A DNA stretch of 64,000 nucleotides from Enterobacter_D sp963521185 (GTDB taxonomy: Bacteria > Pseudomonadota > Gammaproteobacteria > Enterobacterales > Enterobacteriaceae): contig CAUQTV010000014.1 in the NCBI GenBank assembly GCA_963521185.1, positions 1-64,000 on the forward strand. The letters are read 5' to 3'. Positions 51,428 through 59,544 of this stretch are shown piece after piece. Both the position numbers and the translations under genes were made by a program. Each line of letters opens with the position of its first letter. Position 1 is the stretch's first letter. Under the pieces are notes generated by a model. It saw nothing but the letters and a program-made list of their open reading frames with translations, had not been told where the DNA came from and did no database searches.

Positions 51428-53974
51428 TCAGGAAAAATACTGCTGTAGCAGCGGCGTATCGTCGTCCTGATTGGCCGGTGGAACGGCACCGATCGCCTGA
51501 TTACGGAAGGGGATAACCTGCGCTCGGCCGTCCACTTTTACAATCTGATAGAACTGCGGCAGATTGAAGTTAATGAAGCTGGAGCCGTAGGTAAAGCGGT
51601 CATGCGACGACGAGTAGAAGCGGCTGACGTCACGCACCAGTTCCTCTTTGCTGCCTTCGCAGTGGTGATACACCTCTGCCCGGTTGCTCTCATCAAGGAT
51701 GTATATATTAAAACCGTTCAGTTCGCTCGACTCTTCAAAGAAGAACTGAATAATGCCTTCGCTGGCGAAACCATCCACCACCGACGGCAGTTTGACGTGA
51801 TTGGTTTCCACCTGTACAGACAAGCCGTGCAGCTTGTTATGGGAAATCGCGCCGTAGAATTCAATGGCGTTTTCCAGCTTCTGCACCGAGACGTTCAGGC
51901 GTTCAAAGAACAGGCCCCAGGTTTGTCCGGCAACGCGCAGCGCTTTGAAACGCCCGGTTTCCTGACGGGTGCTTGAAAGGCGTAGCTCAACGCATTCGGA
52001 AACCAGCTGCTGCACGCGCGTGCGGATCAGCCCGCGCAGGTGCTGGCTGTAGCAGAACACTTCGACGCTGTCCGGCGGTGCCGCGTCCTGATGCATTTTG
52101 CCGAGAATGGTTTTCAGCGCTTCGATCATCGCCTGCTCGCCGTTGAAATGCAGGGTTCGCACTTCGTTCCACGAGTTACGGTACAGCAGATCCACGCTGC
52201 CGATCAGGCAATCCTGCTGCTCGCCGAAGCTGAAGACGTCGAGCTTGCGGAAGTCAAAATGCACCACCTGATTGCGGAAAGCCGCCGTCGGGTCGTACTC
52301 CAGGTTAACGATGATCGCCAGGTGGCGGATCTCGCACGGGCTGTAGAGCGCTTTCGGTGACGGCGATGGCAAACGCAGCGGGAAGTGGTGTGATACGTCC
52401 GCGACCATTTCCTGTAATTTCGCCAGATCGACAATACCGTTGCCCTTAATAAACAGGCGAGTACGGGAGGTGAGCAGGCCGTTAAACCACGCCCAGGCCA
52501 CCAGCTTGTTCAGATAGCGGTTATATTCCAGCGGCTGATGGCTGACGATAGCGTCCATGTTTGGCGCACGGTTGTAAAGATACCAGCCTGCGCGATTGGC
52601 GCGGCCCGGCGGCACATGGATGAAGGTCAGATTTGGCTCTGAGAGATCGGGTGAAATCTGCGGGTTAACCAGCGTCACTTTACCCGGCAAGGCTTCAAAC
52701 GCGGCGTAGAGTTTACGCGTCAGCACGCCGATATCCTGCGGGCTGGCGGAAACGCTTAAGTTGTTGCGGCGGGCAAAACGAATCAGGTTGCGATAGCTCT
52801 GCATCATCGCGTCGAGCAGTTCGTTATGGGCTTCACGCACCTGACCAATCTTCCAGTTTGCGCGGTTATCGAGCATGGCGAGACGTTCATCATCCCAGCC
52901 CCACTCTTTGACCAGCGAACTAACCACTTCACGACGCCAGCCCACGCAGGCGCGCTCGCGGCTCAGTTTCTCGCACACTTTTAAGTAGAAACATCGACGC
53001 ACAAGATCGAGGCGCGTGAAATCTTCAATCGCGGTGAGGTAGCTCGTCACACGTTCCAGCATCATGCAGTAGTGATCGAGGCCAAACGACACGATTTCAC
53101 CGTCGTGCAGACGCTGCTTAATGTCTTTTGCCAGCAGGCGGGTGTTCGGGTATTCCCAGGAATAAGCTTCCAGCAGCAGCGTTTTTAACACCGCTTTGTA
53201 TGGGGAATCGATACTTTTGTATAGCTGCCACAGGCTGGCACCGAAATATTCCTCTGCGGAGAGCGAGCTCAATCCGCCGAGATCCAGCCATTCGTTAGGG
53301 GTCAGTACACCCTGCGCGTACAGCGACATCACGTAGTCGTCGTAATGTGCTTCTTCGTCGCCCGGCACCATATTCCACAGAATACGTTTCCCGGCGAGGC
53401 GCACCGCCGTGCGATAGAATTCGTCGAGCAGCAAAATATGCTGGGTTGAACCGCAATCTTCACCGCCCAGGCTGCCACTTTCGTTGTGGCGGAAGCGGTT
53501 TTCATCGATCAGGAAGAAGCTGACTTCCACGCCCAGCGACGCGGCCCAGCTCTCAAGCAGGCTGCATTTGCGCTGCAACAGCTGGCGCTCATCGTTGTCG
53601 AGCCAGGACTGGTGACAGACCCAGATATCGAGATCGGAAGAGCAGCTTTGACCCACAGATGAGGTGCTGCCCATAGAGTAGACGCCGGTAATCGGCAGTT
53701 CGCCCTGCGGCGACTCCTGCGGCGACAGCCCACGGTGTTCTTCGAGTTCGTTGAGGTAGTGGCGTTGGGTTTCATCAGGCGTGTAGAGGCAAATGCCTCT
53801 GGGAACGTTACCGTCGAGGTAACCCGGCATCAGCGGATGGTGATAGTGCAATAATGTCGGCAGCAGACTGTACACCTGCTGGAAAGCAGGGCCCATAGCA
53901 GCCAGTGCGCGATCAACACGCAGTTGGTTTATGGCATCCAGTCTCTGTTTCAGAGTCTCAATATAGAGGTACAA
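51428..53974 (-). CDS. cyaA: class I adenylate cyclase CyaA
   Basis: 848 residues, as in E. coli, starting with the unusual TTG codon at 53974 (MYLYIETLKQRLDAI). Makes cAMP for CRP. N-terminal catalytic nucleotidyltransferase domain with GSTSS (102-106) and DLD (114-116); C-terminal regulatory half that responds to phosphorylated enzyme IIA-Glc. The weak TTG start and a CRP site near the promoter match known low and feedback-controlled expression. Confidence 0.98.
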   Translation of the reverse strand: MYLYIETLKQRLDAINQLRVDRALAAMGPAFQQVYSLLPTLLHYHHPLMPGYLDGNVPRGICLYTPDETQRHYLNELEEHRGLSPQESPQGELPITGVYSMGSTSSVGQSCSSDLDIWVCHQSWLDNDERQLLQRKCSLLESWAASLGVEVSFFLIDENRFRHNESGSLGGEDCGSTQHILLLDEFYRTAVRLAGKRILWNMVPGDEEAHYDDYVMSLYAQGVLTPNEWLDLGGLSSLSAEEYFGASLWQLYKSIDSPYKAVLKTLLLEAYSWEYPNTRLLAKDIKQRLHDGEIVSFGLDHYCMMLERVTSYLTAIEDFTRLDLVRRCFYLKVCEKLSRERACVGWRREVVSSLVKEWGWDDERLAMLDNRANWKIGQVREAHNELLDAMMQSYRNLIRFARRNNLSVSASPQDIGVLTRKLYAAFEALPGKVTLVNPQISPDLSEPNLTFIHVPPGRANRAGWYLYNRAPNMDAIVSHQPLEYNRYLNKLVAWAWFNGLLTSRTRLFIKGNGIVDLAKLQEMVADVSHHFPLRLPSPSPKALYSPCEIRHLAIIVNLEYDPTAAFRNQVVHFDFRKLDVFSFGEQQDCLIGSVDLLYRNSWNEVRTLHFNGEQAMIEALKTILGKMHQDAAPPDSVEVFCYSQHLRGLIRTRVQQLVSECVELRLSSTRQETGRFKALRVAGQTWGLFFERLNVSVQKLENAIEFYGAISHNKLHGLSVQVETNHVKLPSVVDGFASEGIIQFFFEESSELNGFNIYILDESNRAEVYHHCEGSKEELVRDVSRFYSSSHDRFTYGSSFINFNLPQFYQIVKVDGRAQVIPFRNQAIGAVPPANQDDDTPLLQQYFS

Positions 53975-54119
53975 GACGTATCGCCTGATGTTTAAACCTG
54001 CACGGTCCAGCTGCGTTAGTCTGCAATCACCGAACGGTTCAGATTTCAGTATTACAAAAAAACCCGTTGACCCTTTTCGTCCTTGTGTTTTTGGAAGTAC
54101 AGACGAAAAAATGGTCTAA

Positions 54120-54138
54120 AACGTGATCAATTTAACAC
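54120..54138 (-). promoter_or_regulatory. CRP site in the cyaA promoter
   Basis: CGTGA-TCAATT-TAACA matches the CRP consensus at nine of ten core bases, followed on the minus strand by TTTTAGACCATTTTTTCGTC, nearly identical to the E. coli cyaA P2 region where cAMP-CRP represses. The 336-bp cyaA-hemC gap also contains the divergent hemC promoter, not resolved here. Confidence 0.75.
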
Positions 54139-54310
54139 CTTGCCGATTGACCGTAAAGAAAGATGCGCTACATAGAAAGTGTAGCACCGTTTATTACGTG
54201 TAAATTCCTGAATACGGCGACGTCCCTCTACTCCGCAATCGTCCGCGAAACCTGACACCCTATGCCAACAATGTTAGGATGGTCGAAGGACGATAATGAC
54301 GGTAACAAGC

Positions 54311-55252
54311 ATGTTAGACAATGTTCTGAGAATTGCCACACGCCAAAGCCCCCTTGCGCTCTGGCAGGCACAATATGTTAAGCAGCGCCTGATGGCGTAT
54401 CACCCTGACCTGACCGTAGAACTGGTGCCCATGGTGACGCGCGGCGATGTGATCCTCGACACACCGCTGGCAAAAGTCGGCGGTAAAGGGCTGTTTGTTA
54501 AAGAGCTAGAGCTGGCATTGATCGAAAATCGCGCCGACATTGCCGTCCACTCGATGAAAGACGTGCCGGTCGACTTCCCCAAAGGGCTGGGCCTCGCCAC
54601 CATTTGCGAGCGCGAAGATCCCCGCGATGCGTTTGTATCAAATCATTACGACAACCTCGATGATTTGCCACCCGGCAGCGTCGTTGGCACGTCCAGTTTA
54701 CGCCGCCAGTGTCAGCTGGCCGAGCGTCGCCCGGATTTGGTGATCCGCTCGCTGCGCGGCAACGTGGGTACGCGCCTCGGTAAGCTCGATAACGGTGATT
54801 ACGATGCCATTATTCTGGCGGTGGCCGGGCTGAAACGCCTTGAGCTGGACGCGCGTATTCGTTTCGCGATGCCGCCGGAGCTGTCGCTACCCGCCGTTGG
54901 GCAGGGTGCGGTGGGCATTGAATGCCGCCTCGACGACGCCCGCACAAAGGCGCTTCTCGCGCCGCTCAATCATGATGAAACCGCCGTGCGCGTCAAAGCC
55001 GAGCGGGCAATGAATATGCGTCTTGAAGGGGGCTGCCAGGTGCCGATTGGCAGCTATGCTGAATGGGTGGACGGTGACATCTGGTTACGTGCGCTGGTCG
55101 GCGCACCGGACGGCTCCGTACTGATTCGCGGTGAACGCCGTGGCAAACCCGAAGACGCAGAGCAAATGGGTATCTCCCTTGCGGAAGAGCTGCTGGCCAA
55201 CGGCGCACGCGAAATTCTCGCCGAGGTCTATAAAGGAGAAGCACCCGCATGA
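54311..55252 (+). CDS. hemC: hydroxymethylbilane synthase HemC
   Basis: 313 residues from ATG at 54311 (MLDNVLRIATRQSP), as in E. coli; ATG at 54296 has a good AAGGA site and would add five residues. Polymerises four porphobilinogen molecules. Conserved: RQSPLALWQA, GGKGLFVKELE, HSMKDVP, and Cys in RLEGGCQVPIGSY that carries the dipyrromethane cofactor. Overlaps hemD by 4 bp. Confidence 0.97.
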   Translation: MLDNVLRIATRQSPLALWQAQYVKQRLMAYHPDLTVELVPMVTRGDVILDTPLAKVGGKGLFVKELELALIENRADIAVHSMKDVPVDFPKGLGLATICEREDPRDAFVSNHYDNLDDLPPGSVVGTSSLRRQCQLAERRPDLVIRSLRGNVGTRLGKLDNGDYDAIILAVAGLKRLELDARIRFAMPPELSLPAVGQGAVGIECRLDDARTKALLAPLNHDETAVRVKAERAMNMRLEGGCQVPIGSYAEWVDGDIWLRALVGAPDGSVLIRGERRGKPEDAEQMGISLAEELLANGAREILAEVYKGEAPA

Positions 55253-55989
55253 GTATTCTGGTCACCCGCCCGTCCCCTGCCGGGGAAGAATTAGTGAGCC
55301 GATTGTGCGCACAGGGCAAGGTGGCCTGGAGCTTCCCTCTTATTGAGTTTACGCCGGGCCGCGAACTGGCTTCGCTGCCAGACATGCTCGGCGCACTCTC
55401 TGCCAATGATTTGGTGTTTATTCTCTCCCAACATGCCGTGGCCTTTGCCCAAGCGCATCTGCGCCAGCATGGCGCGCGCTGGCCTGTCGCGCCGCACTAT
55501 TTCGCCATTGGCAGAACCACGGCGCTGGCATTACACACCGTCAGCGGCGTCGATGTGCGCTATCCTTCCGATCGGGAAATTAGCGAAGTGTTGCTACAAT
55601 TACCTGAATTACAAAATATTGCGGGCAAACGTGCCATTATCTTACGCGGCAATGGCGGGCGCGAACTGTTAGCGGAAACGCTGGCTTCACGCGGTGCCAC
55701 TGTCTCTTTTTGTGAATGCTATCAACGTAGTGCAAAGTTTTACGACGGTGCGGAAGAAGCGATGCGCTGGCACTCGCGCGGTGTGACGACCCTTGTTGTC
55801 ACCAGCGGTGAGATGCTCCAGCAGCTGTTCTCGCTGATCCCCGCCTGGTATCGTGAAAATTGGTTACTTCGCTGCCGCCTTGTTGTGGTTAGCGAGCGTC
55901 TGGCGCACCTCGCCCGGGACCTGGGCTGGCAAGACATTTTGGTCGCTGATAACGCTGACAACGATGCGCTGCTGCGCGCATTACAATAA
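55249..55989 (+). CDS. hemD: uroporphyrinogen-III synthase HemD
   Basis: 246 residues. Closes and inverts ring D of hydroxymethylbilane. Two-domain HemD fold; sequence is poorly conserved in the family, but the start SILVTRPSPAGEEL, the ALSANDLVFILSQHAVAFA stretch and TLVVTSGEMLQQLFSLI (about 182-198) match E. coli. ATGA overlap with hemC. Confidence 0.96.
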   Translation: MSILVTRPSPAGEELVSRLCAQGKVAWSFPLIEFTPGRELASLPDMLGALSANDLVFILSQHAVAFAQAHLRQHGARWPVAPHYFAIGRTTALALHTVSGVDVRYPSDREISEVLLQLPELQNIAGKRAIILRGNGGRELLAETLASRGATVSFCECYQRSAKFYDGAEEAMRWHSRGVTTLVVTSGEMLQQLFSLIPAWYRENWLLRCRLVVVSERLAHLARDLGWQDILVADNADNDALLRALQ

Positions 55990-56010
55990 CTCTCATAATG
56001 GGAAGCCATA

Positions 56011-57168
56011 ATGACGGAACAAGAAAACGCCTCCGCCGTGGTTGATGAAACCCGGGAGGCCGTGGACACCAGGCCACAGCCAGAAAAAACGGAGAAGAAC
56101 ACCCGCGCGAACAAGACGAGTCTTGCGCTGAGCGCGATTGCCATCGCCATTGCGCTGGCGGCCGGGATAGGACTGTATGGCTGGGTAAAACAGCAAAATT
56201 CCACGCAATCCGCCACCAGCGATGCGCTGGTCAATCAGGTGACTGCCCTGCAAAAGGCGCAGGAATCGCAGAAAGCGGAATTTGAAGGCATCATCAAAAA
56301 GCAGGCTTCGCAACTGGATGAGGCGCAGCAACAGCAGGCTGCGCTCGCGAAGCAACTGGATGAAGTGCAGCAAAAAGTGGCGACCATATCCGGCACCGAT
56401 GCGAAAACCTGGCTGCTCGCGCAGGCGGATTTCCTGGTGAAGCTGGCCGGGCGTAAGCTGTGGAGCGATCAGGACGTCACCACGGCAGCCGCGCTGCTCA
56501 AAAGCGCCGACGCCAGCCTTGCCGACATGAATGACCCGAGCCTGATTACCGCGCGTCGGGCCATTACCGATGACGTTGCCAGCCTGTCCGCCGTGGCGCA
56601 GGTTGATTACGACGGCATTATTCTGAAGGTTAACCAGCTGTCGAATCAGATCGATAACCTGCGTCTGGCCGATAATAACGACGATGACTCCCCTATGGAT
56701 GCCGACAGCGGCGAGCTGTCCAGCTCCATCGGCGAGTGGCGTGTCAACCTGCAAAAAAGCTGGCAGAACTTTATGGACAGCTTCATCACCGTGCGCCGTC
56801 GCGATGAAACCGCTGTACCGCTGCTGGCCCCAAATCAGGACATCTACCTGCGCGAAAACATTCGCTCGCGTCTGCTCGTAGCCGCGCAAGCCGTTCCCCG
56901 CCATCAGGAAGAGACCTACAAGCAGGCGCTGGATAACGTCTCCAGTTGGGTACGCGCTTACTACGATACTGACGACGCCAGCACCAAGGCCTTCCTGGAG
57001 GATATCGATAAGCTCGGTCAGCAGAGTATTACCATGGACGTGCCGGACACGCTGCAAAGCCAGCCGATTATGGAAAAGCTGATGCAGACGCGCGTGCGTA
57101 ATCTGCTCGCTCAGCCGGGTGCCGCAGCCGATCAGGCCCAGCCTGCCGCTGCGCCGCAGGGAGAATAA
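56011..57168 (+). CDS. hemX: HemX, membrane protein of the heme operon
   Basis: 385 residues. Short charged N-terminus rich in Glu and Arg, one membrane helix at about 37-58, a glutamine-rich coiled coil (about 68-130) and a periplasmic helical domain. Long annotated as a uroporphyrinogen methylase, but no SAM motif is visible. Role uncertain. 21 bp after hemD. Confidence 0.93.
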   Translation: MTEQENASAVVDETREAVDTRPQPEKTEKNTRANKTSLALSAIAIAIALAAGIGLYGWVKQQNSTQSATSDALVNQVTALQKAQESQKAEFEGIIKKQASQLDEAQQQQAALAKQLDEVQQKVATISGTDAKTWLLAQADFLVKLAGRKLWSDQDVTTAAALLKSADASLADMNDPSLITARRAITDDVASLSAVAQVDYDGIILKVNQLSNQIDNLRLADNNDDDSPMDADSGELSSSIGEWRVNLQKSWQNFMDSFITVRRRDETAVPLLAPNQDIYLRENIRSRLLVAAQAVPRHQEETYKQALDNVSSWVRAYYDTDDASTKAFLEDIDKLGQQSITMDVPDTLQSQPIMEKLMQTRVRNLLAQPGAAADQAQPAAAPQGE

Positions 57169-57170
57169 TC

Positions 57171-58397
57171 ATGTTGAAAGTATTATTACTCTTTGCATTG
57201 CTGATCGCCGGGATCGTTCTTGGCCCGATCGTCGCCGGGCATCAGGGTTATGTGCTGATCCAGACCGATAACTACAACGTCGAGACCAGCGTTACGGGGC
57301 TGGTGATCATCCTGATCCTCGCGATGGTGGTGCTGTTTGTCGTCGAATGGATCCTGCGCCGCATTCTGCGCACCAGCGCCCACACGCGCGGCTGGTTCGT
57401 GGGGCGTAAACGCCGTCGCGCCCGCAAACAGACCGAACAGGCGCTGCTGAAACTGGCGGAAGGCGATTATCAGCAGGTTGAAAAGCTGATGTCGAAAAAT
57501 GCCGATCACGCCGAACAGCCGGTGGTGAACTATTTGCTGGCCGCCGAAGCTGCCCAGCAGCGTGGCGATGAAGCCCGGGCGAATCAGCATCTGGAGCGGG
57601 CGTCGGAACTGGCTGACAACGACCAGATCCCCGTTGAAATCACCCGCGTTCGTCTGCAACTTGCCCGCAATGAAAACCATGCGGCGCGCCACGGGGTGGA
57701 CAGGCTGCTGGAAATCACGCCGCGCCATCCTGAAGTGTTACGGCTGGCCGAAATGGCCTATATCCGTACCGGTGCGTGGGGCTCGCTACTGGACATCATC
57801 CCGTCGATGGCGAAAGCCGACGTTGGCGATGAAGAGCAGCGGGACCGGCTTGCTCAGCAGGCGTGGATTGGCCTGATGGATCAGGCGCGTGCGGATCAGG
57901 GCAGCGATGGCCTGAAAGCCTGGTGGAAAAACCAGAGCCGTAAGACCCGCCATCAGGTGGCCTTGCAGGTCGCTATGGCCGAGCATTTGATTGAGTGCGA
58001 CGATCATGACACCGCCCAGCAGATCCTGCTCGACGGGTTAAAACGCCACTATGATGACCGTCTGGTGATGGTACTGCCGCGCCTGAAGACCAATAATCCT
58101 GAACAGGTTGAGAAGGTGTTGCGCCAGCAGATCAAAACTCAGGGCGATCGCCCGATTCTGTGGAGCACATTAGGTCAGTCGCTGACGAAACACGGGGAAT
58201 GGAAAGAAGCCGGTCTGGCGTTCCGCGCCGCGCTAAAACAGCGCCCGGATGCCTTCGATTACGCCTGGCTTGCGGACACGCTGGACAGGCTGCACCAGCC
58301 GGAAGAAGCCGCTGCCATGCGTCGTGACGGCCTGTTGCTGACGCTGCAAAATAACTCCCTGCAAAGTCATTCCTTGCAAAGCACTCCCCTGCAATAA
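57171..58397 (+). CDS. hemY: HemY, TPR-containing membrane protein of the heme operon
   Basis: 408 residues, about ten more than E. coli. Two N-terminal membrane helices (about 4-22 and 42-62), a basic segment GRKRRRARKQ, then TPR helices (about 85-395). Bacterial HemY of this type is not the oxygen-dependent oxidase of the same name. The C-terminal end is extended by 15-bp tandem repeats that encode LQ-containing units (separate entry). Starts 2 bp after hemX. Confidence 0.95.
   Translation: MLKVLLLFALLIAGIVLGPIVAGHQGYVLIQTDNYNVETSVTGLVIILILAMVVLFVVEWILRRILRTSAHTRGWFVGRKRRRARKQTEQALLKLAEGDYQQVEKLMSKNADHAEQPVVNYLLAAEAAQQRGDEARANQHLERASELADNDQIPVEITRVRLQLARNENHAARHGVDRLLEITPRHPEVLRLAEMAYIRTGAWGSLLDIIPSMAKADVGDEEQRDRLAQQAWIGLMDQARADQGSDGLKAWWKNQSRKTRHQVALQVAMAEHLIECDDHDTAQQILLDGLKRHYDDRLVMVLPRLKTNNPEQVEKVLRQQIKTQGDRPILWSTLGQSLTKHGEWKEAGLAFRAALKQRPDAFDYAWLADTLDRLHQPEEAAAMRRDGLLLTLQNNSLQSHSLQSTPLQ
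58344..58397 (+). repeat. 15-bp tandem repeat at the 3' end of hemY
   Basis: CTGCAAA-type units begin at 58344, 58359, 58374 and 58389, exactly 15 bp apart (about 3.6 copies, with small differences). They keep the frame and encode LQNNS-LQSHS-LQSTP-LQ. Confidence 0.85.
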
Positions 58398-58416
58398 CCT
58401 CTGCTGTTCACCTGCC

Positions 58417-58622
58417 AAAAAAAATGCCTGCTCAATTGAGCAGGCATTAAACAGGTCTGTTTTGACAACATAACGGGTGCTTCACTCAACGTTGTGTCCA
58501 TGGTGTTTGATGAGGCCGAAGCGACATCTCTCGGTGGACGATAAGCACCCTTAAAAGGCTCTGCGTCATTCCTGAGTTTATGAGGCCCTGGGGCGAACAT
58601 AAGAGATGGAATGAGCATCTAC
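58417..58622 (-). ncRNA. glmZ: small regulatory RNA GlmZ
   Basis: About 206 nt on the minus strand, 5' end GTAGATGCTCATTCC near 58622, ending in the palindrome AATGCCTGCTCAATTGAGCA... (58448-58423) and a T run to about 58417. It matches E. coli GlmZ through most of its length, including the 3' pairing segment CAACGTTGAGTGAAGCAC used for glmS mRNA. GlmZ with Hfq activates glmS translation until RapZ and RNase E cleave it. Located next to hemY as in E. coli. Confidence 0.95.
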
Positions 58623-58634
58623 ATGTGTATTATT

Positions 58635-58649
58635 GCACATCCCGTGCCA
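58635..58649 (-). promoter_or_regulatory. sigma-54 promoter of glmZ
   Basis: TGGCACG-GGAT-GTGCA on the minus strand (58649-58634): GG and GC are separated by the required 10 bp, and the -12 element lies 12 bases before the GlmZ 5' end. Only one mismatch from TGGCACG-N4-TTGCA. Confidence 0.85.
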
Positions 58650-58755
58650 GGAATTCATCCCCAATTCTAATAGTGTTGATTCATTTAGGATTTATCGAGA
58701 TTCATCACACGCCAGCGCCAAAATTTACCGGTTCCGTGAGCTAAAGCGGGATTTT

Positions 58756-58867
58756 TGTCGCCAGTGGGAGACACAAATGATGAGTTTTAAAAAAGGCATT
58801 ATAAAACAAAGTGCTATATGTCTCTTATTCGCGACAGCACAACGGCGCTTGTCGTCAGACAGCAACA
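58756..58867 (-). promoter_or_regulatory. GlrR activator sites upstream of glmZ
   Basis: Two perfect TGTC-N10-GACA sites at 58756-58773 and 58819-58836, and a third with one mismatch (TGTC-N10-AACA) at 58850-58867. They lie 107 to 220 bp upstream of the -24 box, where the NtrC-type activator GlrR (QseF) binds in related bacteria. The rest of 58650-58900 holds no gene that I can support. Confidence 0.8.
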
Positions 58868-58904
58868 CAGAGAAATCGGGGAACAAAACAGAGAAAGGCG
58901 GAAA

Positions 58905-58930
58905 ACAAAAAACCCCGCCGAAGCGGGGTT
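58905..58930 (-). terminator. terminator of the argX-hisR-leuT-proM operon
   Basis: AACCCCGC (58911-58918) and GCGGGGTT (58923-58930) with a 4-nt loop, followed on the minus strand by T residues to 58905. Directly after tRNA-Pro. Confidence 0.88.
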
Positions 58931-58936
58931 CAAAAT

Positions 58937-59013
58937 TGGTCGGCGAGAGAGGATTCGAACCTCCGACCCACTGGTCCCAAACCAGTTGCGCTACCAAGCT
59001 GCGCTACTCGCCG
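58937..59013 (-). tRNA. proM: tRNA-Pro(UGG)
   Basis: 77 nt with encoded CCA. Acceptor CGGCGAG / CTCGCCG pairs, T-arm GTTCGAATC, anticodon loop TTTGGGA. Last of the four-tRNA operon, the same order as E. coli argX-hisR-leuT-proM. Confidence 0.97.
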
Positions 59014-59062
59014 AAATACTGCTTTTTGACTTTTTAGTTAACTCTTTTCAGTTACAAAGTTG

Positions 59063-59149
59063 TGGTGCGAGGGGGGGGACTTGAACCCCCACGTCCGTTA
59101 AGACACTAACACCTGAAGCTAGCGCGTCTACCAATTCCGCCACCATCGC
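59063..59149 (-). tRNA. leuT: tRNA-Leu(CAG)
   Basis: 87 nt with long variable arm and encoded CCA. Anticodon CAG in CTTCAGGTG, T-arm GTTCAAGTC. The acceptor stem has a T-C mismatch at the fifth pair, where E. coli leuT has A-C. Confidence 0.97.
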
Positions 59150-59199
59150 CTTCCACGGTACACTTTGTAAAACTAAACTGTCTAAATCGTTCTAACTAA

Positions 59200-59276
59200 T
59201 GGGGTGGCTAATGGGACTCGAACCCACGACAACTGGAATCACAATCCAGGGCTCTACCAACTGAGCTATAGCCACC
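59200..59276 (-). tRNA. hisR: tRNA-His(GUG)
   Basis: 77 nt with encoded CCA. Starts GGTGGCTATAGCTC, where the first G is the extra G-1 opposite C73; anticodon GTG in TTGTGAT; T-arm GTTCGAATC. Identical to E. coli hisR as far as I can judge. Confidence 0.97.
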
Positions 59277-59340
59277 ACTGATATTCTTTCACGCGGCACT
59301 GTAAACTTCACAGTCCACCGCAGCTCCAGCACCGGGTAAA

Positions 59341-59417
<77 letters not shown>

Positions 59418-59438
59418 TTAGCGCCGTTGCGGGTGTGG

Positions 59439-59467
59439 ATAGTACGGACATCGGGCGCACCTGTCTA
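59439..59467 (-). promoter_or_regulatory. promoter of the tRNA operon
   Basis: TAGACA (-35, 59467-59462), 17-bp spacer, TACTAT (-10, 59444-59439) on the minus strand, 22 bp before argX. A C-rich stretch follows the -10 box. Confidence 0.7.
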
Positions 59468-59544
59468 GTGCTTTTTAAAAGAAAATTCGAGAAAATGCGC
59501 GTTTGGTTATGCTTTGCGCACTTTGGCGGTTATTCCCCCACCTT

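Noticed and set aside
58344..58397. CRISPR-like short repeats
   Set aside because: Direct 15-bp tandem units without spacers and inside a coding frame; no CRISPR array is present in the window.
58367..58618. 83-codon minus-strand frame over glmZ
   Set aside because: It coincides with the GlmZ RNA, whose conservation and terminator explain the sequence; no ribosome binding site.
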